A stretch of DNA of 5,403 nt from an uncultured Eubacteriales bacterium (GTDB lineage: Bacteria > Bacillota > Clostridia > Lachnospirales > Lachnospiraceae): assembly GCA_900321915.1 (NCBI GenBank), contig ONXW01000194.1, forward strand, positions 1 through 5,403. The letters run 5' to 3'. The notes under the pieces are model-generated. The model worked only from the letters and a program-made list of their open reading frames with translations. It ran no database searches and had not been told where the DNA came from. This document shows, piece after piece, positions 1 through 5,403 of this stretch; the stretch's first letter is position 1; every line of letters begins with the position of its first letter. Both the position numbers and the translations under genes were made by a program.

Positions 1-555
1 GATATGTACTGCATAGAATACCTTTCTGACCGGAATGCGGACGCCTACACTGCCAGAAATGTCGACTTTGTCATCACGGACAGCACCTGCGGCGGAAGCT
101 CCTCAGACACGTTTACCGCCGTAAAAACCATTGAGAAGGTACATCACGCCCAGCGCTATGAGCTGATTAAGGCGGATGTCTCCTGGTCAGAAGCCAACAC
201 GGACTGCATCCGTCGGGGAGGCCACCTGATTACAATCACATCCCCGGAAGAGATGGAGATGGCGAGCCGGATGGCGGAGTCCGCAGGCCTGAAGTACGTC
301 TGGATCGGCGGATATACCATGATCAGCGGGAATACGCCCTTTGGCCACTGGGTTACAGGGGAGGATTTTTACCAGTATCAGGCCTGGTACCCCGGAGAGC
401 CTTCCAGGAACGACCTGGACGGCACGGAGGAAATGTACCTGATGCTATGGAATGTGAACGGAAACTGGTCATGGAATGACCAGCGAAACGATCCCGGAAA
501 AGACTTCAATTACTTTGCAGGAAAGACAGGTTATATTTGTGAATATGAAGACTAA
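1..555 (+). CDS. C-type lectin domain protein, 3' part (start outside window)
   Basis: The reading frame is open from the first base, so the true start is probably upstream; 184 residues are visible and the ATG at base 4 is not a convincing start. Residues about 47-182 form a C-type lectin fold. They contain WIGG at 101-104, a PGEPSRND segment at 131-138 in the position of the EPN sugar/calcium loop, and WSWND at 156-160, the WND calcium motif. C69 and C180 would form the conserved long-range disulphide. The inner cysteine pair of animal lectins is absent. EPS in place of EPN may alter calcium or sugar preference. The first 45 residues (with C4 and C30) belong to another region I do not recognise. 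The family binds carbohydrate or protein ligands, usually outside the cell; export cannot be confirmed because the N-terminus is missing. The last 11 bases overlap the start of the downstream glycosidase lipoprotein, suggesting one transcript and coupled translation. Confidence 0.85.
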   Translation, partial: DMYCIEYLSDRNADAYTARNVDFVITDSTCGGSSSDTFTAVKTIEKVHHAQRYELIKADVSWSEANTDCIRRGGHLITITSPEEMEMASRMAESAGLKYVWIGGYTMISGNTPFGHWVTGEDFYQYQAWYPGEPSRNDLDGTEEMYLMLWNVNGNWSWNDQRNDPGKDFNYFAGKTGYICEYED

Positions 556-1933
556 ACGGACTAAAAGGGTGCTTGCCGCGCTCCTGGCCCTGGCCCTCAT
601 GTGGAATCTCAGCGCCTGCGGGGCCGCGGCCGCAGTCAGGGAACTGATACCCGGAGCGGCGGGAAAAGAAGCCGCAGAAGAAGCTTCCGAAGAGATGGAA
701 GCCGCCGGAGAAGCTTCCGGAGAGAATGAAGCCGCCGGAGAAGCTTCCGGGGAAAATGAGGCTGTCCTGGAAAATGATGCTTCCGGAGAAAATGAAACTG
801 CCCCGGAAAATGAAGCGTCCGGCATGCTCGCCGCCCTGGACAACGTCATGTCCGATACCGGTTATTCCGGTGCGGGTCCCTCCGACGCCGCGGAAGAAAT
901 CCTGAGGAACATGACGCTGGAGCAGAAGATTGCGCAGCTGTTCTTCGTCTCCCCGGAAGCGCTGACAGGCGTGAGCGGCGTGACGAGGACAGGCGATATC
1001 ATGAAGAGCTCTTTCGCGGCCTGCCCTGTCGGCGGCCTTCTGTACTCGACGCCCAACCTGCAGACGCCGGAACAGACAGCAGAGATGCTCACGGCCCTGC
1101 AGCAGTTTGCGACAGAGACGTCGGGATTCCCGGTCTTTATCAGTATCGATGAGGAAGGCGGAAGGGTAAAGAGGATCGGAGGCAATGCCGCCTTCGGCGA
1201 AACCGATGTCGGCAGCATGAAGAGTATCGGGGATACCGGGGATATTACCGCCGCGGAACAGGCAGGAAATACCATAGGCGGATACCTGCACAGATACGGG
1301 TTTAATATGGATTTTGCCCCGGACGCCGATGTCCTGACAAATCCTGACAATACCGTCATAGGGAACCGCTCCTTCGGAAGTGATGCGCAGATGGTTTCCG
1401 CGATGGCGGCCGCCTATTCCGGAGGGCTTGCGGCAAACGGCATTCTTGCCTGTTACAAGCATTTTCCGGGCCACGGCGGAACGGGGGAGGATTCCCATGA
1501 GGGCTTCGCCTATACGTACAAGTCGAAGGAGGAGCTCCGGGCGTGCGACCTGGTTCCCTTTGCGGACGGGATAAAGGGGGGCGTAAAGGTAATCATGGCA
1601 GCCCATGTCTCCTGTCCCGGTGTTACGGGAAATGACACCCCGGCGACATTGTCTTCCGAAATCATCACGGGTATCCTGCGAAAAGATCTGGGATTTGACG
1701 GAATTATTATTACGGATGCCCTGGATATGGGGGCCATCAGCAACCATTACGGCAAGGCCGAGGCCTGTGTAAAAGCGCTGCAGGCCGGGTGCGACATGCT
1801 GCTGTGCTGCGGAGAGTTCCGGACCGGCTATGAGGGAGTCCTTGCGGCGGTGAGGAGCGGCGGGATCCCGGAATCACGCATTGATGAGTCTGTTCTCCGG
1901 ATCCTGCGGGTGAAGGAAACCATCGGTCGATGA
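545..1933 (+). CDS. GH3 beta-N-acetylhexosaminidase-like lipoprotein (NagZ-like)
   Basis: This 462-residue protein begins with a lipoprotein signal: basic KTKRTKR, a hydrophobic run, and lipobox LSAC with lipidated C25. It should therefore be anchored to the outer face of the membrane. Residues 42-93 are an acidic tandem-repeat linker. From about 114 to the end lies a single family 3 glycoside hydrolase barrel. IDEEGGRV begins near 201, KHFPGHGGTGEDSH spans 305-318 with the D316/H318 acid-base dyad typical of NagZ-type enzymes, and TDALDM holds the likely nucleophile D391. Such enzymes remove beta-linked N-acetylglucosamine, for example from peptidoglycan fragments; the exact substrate is not shown here. 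The C-terminal second domain of many GH3 beta-glucosidases is absent, as usual for NagZ. ATG 545 is chosen because it puts the signal peptide at the N-terminus. GTG 539 is an alternative with AGG 8 bases upstream, adding two residues. The frame extends further upstream to 476, but that would bury the signal. No terminator follows. Confidence 0.9.
   Translation: MKTKRTKRVLAALLALALMWNLSACGAAAAVRELIPGAAGKEAAEEASEEMEAAGEASGENEAAGEASGENEAVLENDASGENETAPENEASGMLAALDNVMSDTGYSGAGPSDAAEEILRNMTLEQKIAQLFFVSPEALTGVSGVTRTGDIMKSSFAACPVGGLLYSTPNLQTPEQTAEMLTALQQFATETSGFPVFISIDEEGGRVKRIGGNAAFGETDVGSMKSIGDTGDITAAEQAGNTIGGYLHRYGFNMDFAPDADVLTNPDNTVIGNRSFGSDAQMVSAMAAAYSGGLAANGILACYKHFPGHGGTGEDSHEGFAYTYKSKEELRACDLVPFADGIKGGVKVIMAAHVSCPGVTGNDTPATLSSEIITGILRKDLGFDGIIITDALDMGAISNHYGKAEACVKALQAGCDMLLCCGEFRTGYEGVLAAVRSGGIPESRIDESVLRILRVKETIGR
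668..823 (+). repeat. In-frame tandem repeat encoding an acidic linker
   Basis: Five in-frame units lie at 668-697, 698-727, 728-757, 758-793 and 794-823. The first three are 30 bases and encode EAAEEASEEM, EAAGEASGEN and EAAGEASGEN. The fourth is 36 bases (EAVLENDASGEN) and the last is a shortened relative (ETAPENEASG). Units two and three are identical at 28 of 30 bases, and both differences are synonymous. The repeat forms residues 42-93 of the lipoprotein, between the lipidated cysteine and the enzyme domain. It probably acts as a flexible, negatively charged stalk. The near-identical units suggest recent duplication and possible length variation between strains. Confidence 0.9.
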
Positions 1934-1951
1934 TGAATGCTTCTGTTAGCA

Positions 1952-1981
1952 TAGACTAATACAGCTGTCAGGCGCTATAAT
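1952..1981 (+). promoter_or_regulatory. Probable sigma-A-type promoter of rubrerythrin
   Basis: A perfect TATAAT lies at 1976-1981, preceded at 18 bases by TAGACT (1952-1957, four of six matches to TTGACA). An 8-base palindrome, ACAGCTGT (1961-1968), sits in the spacer and could be a small operator or chance. Transcription would start near 1988 and give a leader of about 64 bases. This placement suggests rubrerythrin has its own promoter, although no terminator separates it from the gene upstream. Confidence 0.6.
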
Positions 1982-2016
1982 TTTTCTGATGCATTGTTGT
2001 AAGCAGTATCATTTTC

Positions 2017-2031
2017 CCGGAAGCTTTCCGG
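2017..2031 (+). repeat. Small palindrome in the rubrerythrin leader
   Basis: CCGGAA (2017-2022) and TTCCGG (2026-2031) are perfect 6-base inverted arms around a 3-base loop, ending four bases before the Shine-Dalgarno sequence. In RNA this would be a compact hairpin next to the ribosome binding site. It might protect the 5' end or tune translation; in DNA it could be an operator. The function is not shown. Confidence 0.5.
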
Positions 2032-2035
2032 ACAC

Positions 2036-2043
2036 AAAGGAGG
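2036..2043 (+). promoter_or_regulatory. Ribosome binding site of rubrerythrin
   Basis: AAAGGAGG is a near-perfect Shine-Dalgarno sequence placed 8 bases before ATG 2052. It decides the start against the earlier in-frame ATG at 1989, which has no comparable site and would add 21 residues unlike the family. Confidence 0.9.
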
Positions 2044-2051
2044 TTATTCCC

Positions 2052-2588
2052 ATGGGCAAATATGCAGGAACACAGACAGAAAAGAACCTGGAAGCGGCTT
2101 TTGCCGGTGAGTCCCAGGCCAGAAATAAGTATACCTATTTTGCCTCCAAGGCAAAAAAGGAAGGATATGAGCAGATTTCCGCTCTTTTCCTGAAAACAGC
2201 GGACAATGAGAAAGAGCATGCCAAGATGTGGTTCAAGGAGCTTGAGGGAATCGGGAGCACCCCGGAGAATCTTGCTGCTGCGGCAAACGGCGAAAACTAT
2301 GAGTGGACCGACATGTATGAGGGATTCGCGAAAACCGCCGATGAGGAAGGATTCCCGGAGCTGGCGGAAAAATTCCGCCTTGTCGCTGCCATTGAGAAGC
2401 ATCACGAGGAGCGTTACCGTGCCCTGCTGAAAAACATTGAGATGCAGGAAGTCTTCAAAAAGAGCGAAGTCAAGGTTTGGGAGTGCCGCAACTGCGGACA
2501 CATCGTCATCGGCACCGAGGCTCCGGAGATCTGCCCGACCTGCGCACATCCGCAGGCATACTTTGAGGTACACGCTGAGAATTACTGA
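2052..2588 (+). CDS. rbr: Rubrerythrin
   Basis: This 178-residue cytoplasmic non-haem iron protein matches classical rubrerythrin, which reduces hydrogen peroxide to water in anaerobes using electrons passed through a rubredoxin-type centre. The N-terminal four-helix ferritin-like domain carries all seven expected diiron ligands: E20, E53, H56, E81, E84, E115 and H118. They sit in the [23 protein letters not shown] and IEKHHEERY segments. The C-terminal rubredoxin-like domain has its four iron-binding cysteines as C145-x-x-C148 and C161-x-x-C164. The protein is slightly shorter than the 191-residue Desulfovibrio enzyme, mainly through a shorter loop around residues 66-78. The start is fixed by AAAGGAGG at 2036-2043. 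The gene has its own predicted promoter and terminator, so it looks monocistronic. Regulation by peroxide-sensing PerR is common for this family, but only a weak PerR-like match overlaps the -10 here. Confidence 0.97.
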   Translation: MGKYAGTQTEKNLEAAFAGESQARNKYTYFASKAKKEGYEQISALFLKTADNEKEHAKMWFKELEGIGSTPENLAAAANGENYEWTDMYEGFAKTADEEGFPELAEKFRLVAAIEKHHEERYRALLKNIEMQEVFKKSEVKVWECRNCGHIVIGTEAPEICPTCAHPQAYFEVHAENY

Positions 2589-2601
2589 TAAGCAACCGGA
2601 A

Positions 2602-2624
2602 TTCACAGGCATTCATCCTGTGAA
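2602..2624 (+). repeat. Inverted repeat between rubrerythrin and its terminator
   Basis: TTCACAGG (2602-2609) and CCTGTGAA (2617-2624) are perfect 8-base arms around a 7-base loop. CCG at 2596-2598 and CGG at 2626-2628 could extend the stem across an internal loop. It lies 13 bases after the stop codon and 6 bases before the terminator stem, so it probably forms a stabilising 3'-end hairpin. A protein-binding site is an alternative. Confidence 0.6.
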
Positions 2625-2630
2625 ACGGAT

Positions 2631-2657
2631 AAAAGAGGCCGCTTGCGGCCTCTTTTT
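2631..2657 (+). terminator. Rho-independent terminator after rubrerythrin
   Basis: A perfect stem pairs 2631-2641 (AAAAGAGGCCG) with 2646-2656 (CGGCCTCTTTT), closed by a CTTG tetraloop and ending in five T residues (2653-2657). The A-run on the left arm would give a T-tract on the other strand too, so it could work in both directions, though no - strand gene ends here. The T-tract is shared with the -35 of the next promoter. Confidence 0.92.
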
Positions 2658-2681
2658 CATGTCCGGGAAATGTGGTATGAT
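2654..2681 (+). promoter_or_regulatory. Probable extended -10 promoter of the DUF4230-WYL operon
   Basis: TATGAT at 2676-2681 is preceded by TGG (2673-2675), an extended -10 element. TTTTCA at 2654-2659 is a plausible -35 (four of six matches) at 16 bases, built from the T-tract of the preceding terminator. Transcription would begin near 2688, about 30 bases before the DUF4230 start. No other promoter was evident before the end of the window, so it may serve all three following genes. Confidence 0.6.
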
Positions 2682-2717
2682 GGTATGCAGGAAAAACTGC
2701 CTGAAAGGAGAACGGGT

Positions 2718-3410
2718 ATGGCTGCTGTAAGACGGAGAAGAACAAATCCTGCCGCCTGGTTTCTGATTCTTCTTGCTGTCGCCTGTGTTGTGGGCTTCGG
2801 CACGAAAGTGTATATGGAGAAACAGTATGAAGAGCAAATTACCGCCCTGACAGACCTGGCAAATTCCAAGGAACCTGTGAAGGTGGTGGAAGAGAAGATC
2901 ATTGAGAAGGAGGCGGAGGTCAACGGGGCGACCATCGAATCCGGGCTCAGGAACATCGGCAAGCTATGCACGGCGGAATACTATTTTACCCATGTCTCAA
3001 GCTTCAAGAGTTCGAAGGAGCTCAAAGGGTTCACGCTTCCCATGACCACAGCGAGCTTTGTCTACAGCTATGACGGGAAGATCCTGGCAGGCGTGGATTT
3101 TACAAAAATTACGGTCAATAAGAACGATGAATCCAAGACCATCATTATTACCATTCCCGCGGCGGAAACCATCAGCGCGGACATCGATACGGACAGCTTT
3201 AAACTCTATGATGAGAAAAACAATGTCTTTAATCCCATCACCGTGACGGATGTGACCAGCACCTACGCGGAACTGGTAAAGGATGAGGGGGAGAAGGCGA
3301 AAAAGAACGGCCTGTTTGACCGGGCCCACGACAACGCGGTGACGCTGATAGAAAACTTTATGCGCAGCACCTATCCCGTGGAGGACTATTCCATCTTTGT
3401 GCACAGCTGA
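2718..3410 (+). CDS. Membrane-anchored DUF4230 domain protein
   Basis: The 230-residue product has a short basic cytoplasmic N-terminus (AAVRRRR), one hydrophobic segment at about 11-29, then a charged, probably coiled region at about 34-70. A DUF4230 domain follows at about 72-226. Recognisable parts are the TAEYYFTHV strand near 84-92, YSYDGKILAGVDFTKI at 117-131, the IIITIPAAE strand at 142-150, and SFKLYDEKN near 160-168. The domain's biochemical role is unknown to me; the topology places it outside the membrane. No lipobox or clear cleavage site is seen, so it is probably a signal-anchored protein. ATG 2718 is chosen because AAAGGAG (2704-2710) lies 7 bases upstream; the frame extends back to 2643, but that would run through the terminator and promoter. 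It is the first gene of an apparent operon, with the WYL regulator 20 bases downstream. Confidence 0.88.
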   Translation: MAAVRRRRTNPAAWFLILLAVACVVGFGTKVYMEKQYEEQITALTDLANSKEPVKVVEEKIIEKEAEVNGATIESGLRNIGKLCTAEYYFTHVSSFKSSKELKGFTLPMTTASFVYSYDGKILAGVDFTKITVNKNDESKTIIITIPAAETISADIDTDSFKLYDEKNNVFNPITVTDVTSTYAELVKDEGEKAKKNGLFDRAHDNAVTLIENFMRSTYPVEDYSIFVHS

Positions 3411-3430
3411 GAAAGGGAAGGATAAAGGGT

Positions 3431-4408
3431 ATGGCGGATGAAAAACTGAAGATCCTGTACCTTTTAAGGATTCTCCTGGAGGAGACGGACGCGGACCATG
3501 CGCTGAACGCGCAGCAGATCGCGGGACGGATGGAACAGCGGTACGGCATGGGAGCAAACAGGAAAACCCTCTATAAGGATATCGAAAACCTGAGGACCTT
3601 CGGCATTGATGTCCGGCAGAAAAAAGGGGACAGCTTCGGGTATTATGTGGGAAGCAGGGATTTTGACCTTCCGGAGCTGAAACTCCTGGTGGATGCCGTG
3701 CAGTCCTCGAAGTTTATCACAAAGCAGAAATCAGAGAACCTGATCCGGAAGCTGGAAAACCAGACTACCCGGGAAAATGCGCTGCAGCTCCGGCGCCAGG
3801 TTTTTATCTACAACCGCATTAAAACAGAGAATGAGACAATCTATGAAACCGTGGACGTGATACATGCGGCCATTCATGACAACCGGAACATCCGGTTCAA
3901 ATACTGCGAGTGGACGGTGAAGAAGGAGCTTGCCCGGAAGAAGGGCGGCGCGGATTATGTAGTCTCTCCCTGGGCCCTGACCTGGAATGATGAGAATTAT
4001 TATCTGGTCGCCTATGACGTGAAGGCAGCCGGCATCCGCCACTACCGAGTGGACAAGATGCAGGAGATAAGTGAGCTGCCGGAAGAGCGCCAGGGGAAAA
4101 AAGAATTTGAGGGATTTGATCTGGCGGCATTTGCGCGGAAGACCTTCGGCATGTACGGGGGAAAAGAGCGCAGGGTGGTCCTTCTCTGTTCCAATTCCAT
4201 GGCCGGCGTCATCATTGACCGGTTCGGCCAGGACGTGATGATGGTCCCGGACGGGGAGAATATGTTCCGTGTCCCGGTCACGGTTGCGGTGAGCCCGCAG
4301 TTTTACGGGTGGCTGGCAGGGATAGGAAAGGGGGTCCGGATCCTGCAGCCGGAGGATATCCGGGAAAGCTACCGGGCGTACCTGGAGGATATAATCGCAT
4401 CTGTCTGA
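3431..4408 (+). CDS. WYL domain-containing transcription regulator
   Basis: This 325-residue cytoplasmic protein has the standard three-part build of WYL regulators. Residues 1-70 are a winged helix-turn-helix, with NAQQIAGRM as one helix and NRKTLYKDIENLRTFGIDV as the recognition helix and wing approach. A helical linker runs to about 135. The WYL domain spans about 138-215 and carries PWALTWNDENYYLVAYD, in which Y190-Y191-L192 replaces the canonical W-Y-L, and GIRHYRVDKM with R203 and R206. Residues about 245-322 form the C-terminal WCX-like extension. Such proteins sense a ligand, often proposed to be nucleic acid or a nucleotide, and repress or activate nearby genes; several control phage-defence or DNA-damage loci. 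ATG 3431 is the start, with AGGGAAGG (3414-3421) 9 bases upstream. It lies 20 bases after the DUF4230 gene and 9 bases before the ADA-like gene, so it may control its own operon. Confidence 0.93.
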   Translation: MADEKLKILYLLRILLEETDADHALNAQQIAGRMEQRYGMGANRKTLYKDIENLRTFGIDVRQKKGDSFGYYVGSRDFDLPELKLLVDAVQSSKFITKQKSENLIRKLENQTTRENALQLRRQVFIYNRIKTENETIYETVDVIHAAIHDNRNIRFKYCEWTVKKELARKKGGADYVVSPWALTWNDENYYLVAYDVKAAGIRHYRVDKMQEISELPEERQGKKEFEGFDLAAFARKTFGMYGGKERRVVLLCSNSMAGVIIDRFGQDVMMVPDGENMFRVPVTVAVSPQFYGWLAGIGKGVRILQPEDIRESYRAYLEDIIASV

Positions 4409-4417
4409 GGGGGTCTT

Positions 4418-5403
4418 ATGTTTTTCGGACGTTTTTATCTGGACAAGGAAAAAGACATGATCGTCTCTCTCTACAAAGAGGGGGAAGAGATGCAGTATGT
4501 GCTGTCGACGCCGAACCACCACAGCGGCAATCTCATCACCAACCTGGCGGCCCTCTGCGATCTGCCCCTCTCGGAGGATGAGAACGCGAAACTGGTGATC
4601 CGCGGCAGGGTTCCCTGCTATATCACCGCCTATAACGAAGAGCTCTACATTTTCCGTATGGGAGGGACAAAGGTCGCCAACATTTACCCGGACGGGCGGA
4701 TTGAGATGAAAGCTTCAATACCGTCCCTCTCCAAGACGCTGATGAGCCAGACCAAGGATTATCGTCTGGATATCGCTAAAACCATCATTAAAACCTATAT
4801 TTTCCGCGAATGCAAATTCCGGACGGACCTGCACACGCACATGAACGCGAACCTGGCCCCGGATATCCTGATTGCCCTGGGGATTTTCCACCAGATAAGA
4901 TACCCGCTGTACTATATCCGGAAGCTGGGTCTTATCCTCACGGCGGAACAGGAGGAAAAGCTTGCGCGCAGGAGAAAGAGGACGGAAAAGAAGTACAGTG
5001 ATTCCGGTCTGCGGGGCAAATACCTGGATCGGAAGATCGATGACAACACATTTATCAATTTTGCGGAGTTTATCCTTAAGAGCCCTGAAAACGCAGAGTA
5101 CAATATCCCGCGGATCCGGGCCTCCCTCGCGGTGATGAAGGACGGGCAGGCGGTATTTACCAACCTGGAAAAGGTTTATCTCTACCGGTATGTTTTCACC
5201 AAGGGCGTGCCGGCAAAGGACAGGACGGAGCTTGCCGACATCGAGAGGATTCCGGACCCGGACATCGCACGCGCCGTTCTGCAGATGCAGAAGGACCACG
5301 CCAGTTCTGTTTACAGGGGCAATACCATTTTCCAGGACAAGCTCCTGTGGACGGCGAGAAGCTACGCGTCCAAAGGCATCCGCTACGCGGAGATCTCCGA
5401 CAC
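4418..5403 (+). CDS. Divergent adenosine deaminase-like metal-dependent hydrolase, N-terminal part
   Basis: The frame is open from ATG 4418 to the window end (328 full codons, no stop). Residues 1-130 form a mixed, probably beta-rich domain I do not recognise. At 134-142 comes KFRTDLHTHM, with H139 and H141 in the place of the first-strand HxH zinc ligands of the adenosine deaminase/amidohydrolase barrel; APDILIALGI follows, as in ADA. Near the end, LLWTARSYASKGIRYAEISD (309-328) resembles the ADA helix and second strand (Y-x-E motif). The two motifs are about 180 residues apart, against roughly 85 in ordinary ADA, so a large insertion is present. It includes a very basic stretch, ARRRKRTEKK (183-192). 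The remaining zinc ligands and catalytic glutamate would lie beyond the window, so deaminase activity is not shown. The start is supported by GAGGGGG (4407-4413) overlapping the WYL stop codon. A different amidohydrolase-type reaction is possible. Confidence 0.7.
   Translation, partial: MFFGRFYLDKEKDMIVSLYKEGEEMQYVLSTPNHHSGNLITNLAALCDLPLSEDENAKLVIRGRVPCYITAYNEELYIFRMGGTKVANIYPDGRIEMKASIPSLSKTLMSQTKDYRLDIAKTIIKTYIFRECKFRTDLHTHMNANLAPDILIALGIFHQIRYPLYYIRKLGLILTAEQEEKLARRRKRTEKKYSDSGLRGKYLDRKIDDNTFINFAEFILKSPENAEYNIPRIRASLAVMKDGQAVFTNLEKVYLYRYVFTKGVPAKDRTELADIERIPDPDIARAVLQMQKDHASSVYRGNTIFQDKLLWTARSYASKGIRYAEISD

Noticed and set aside
668..823. Repeats as a possible CRISPR array
   Set aside because: The units are contiguous without unique spacers, are in frame, and encode a repeated peptide in a lipoprotein.
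506..1747. Long open frame of 413 codons on the - strand
   Set aside because: It lies opposite the NagZ-like gene, has low-complexity repeats mirroring the linker repeat, and shows no recognisable domain or ribosome binding site. It is a shadow of the GC-rich coding strand.
1937..1952. ATGCT/AGCAT inverted repeat after the NagZ-like gene as a terminator
   Set aside because: The stem is only five base pairs, AT-rich, and has no following T-tract.
4390..4395. Perfect TATAAT at the end of the WYL gene as a promoter for the ADA-like gene
   Set aside because: No acceptable -35 at 16-18 bases and no TGn extension are present; it falls inside codons of the WYL C-terminus.
3731..4522. Open frame of 263 codons on the - strand
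   Set aside because: It is antisense to the WYL gene and the start of the ADA-like gene, with no family resemblance and a composition typical of a shadow frame.
4715..5299. Open frame of 194 codons on the - strand
   Set aside because: It is antisense to the ADA-like gene, whose + strand frame stays open to the window end and has recognisable motifs.
4418..5403. Calling this a RADAR system component
   Set aside because: Only an ADA-like motif and large size are shared; no RdrA-type ATPase is visible and the gene is incomplete, so the assignment is not supported.

Overview
The window reads as chromosomal DNA of a fairly GC-rich anaerobic Firmicute, most likely a gut Clostridia/Lachnospiraceae-type bacterium. 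The signs are strong AGGAGG-type ribosome binding sites, a perfect TATAAT and an extended -10 promoter, a classical anaerobe rubrerythrin, a lipoprotein with a Gram-positive-style signal, and DUF4230 and WYL proteins. The lineage is inferred from gene content and style; no marker gene is present. All genes lie on the + strand and coding density is high. No RNA gene, CRISPR array, insertion sequence or phage gene was seen, and no stretch over 300 bases lacks a gene.

Region 1 (1-1933) is an exported or surface pair. The 3' end of a C-type-lectin-domain gene overlaps by 11 bases a lipoprotein of glycoside hydrolase family 3 (NagZ-like beta-N-acetylhexosaminidase). The lipoprotein has a complete catalytic domain carried on an acidic, tandemly repeated linker. 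A sugar-binding protein and a cell-envelope sugar hydrolase made from one message suggest a role in glycan or peptidoglycan handling at the cell surface (inference).

Region 2 (1934-2660) is a self-contained oxidative-stress unit: promoter, a small palindrome, a textbook ribosome binding site, rubrerythrin with all diiron and rubredoxin ligands, an inverted repeat and a strong rho-independent terminator.

Region 3 (2654-5403) is a second operon. Its promoter has a -35 element embedded in the T-tract of the preceding terminator. It encodes a membrane-anchored DUF4230 protein, then after 20 bases a WYL-domain transcription regulator, then after 9 bases a large protein that runs off the window. 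That last protein has an N-terminal domain of about 130 residues that I do not recognise, followed by what looks like a divergent, insertion-bearing adenosine-deaminase-type metal-dependent barrel (DLHTHM motif). This is the least ordinary part of the window. The pairing of a WYL regulator with an enlarged ADA-like protein is worth checking for a nucleotide-based stress or defence role, but nothing here proves one.
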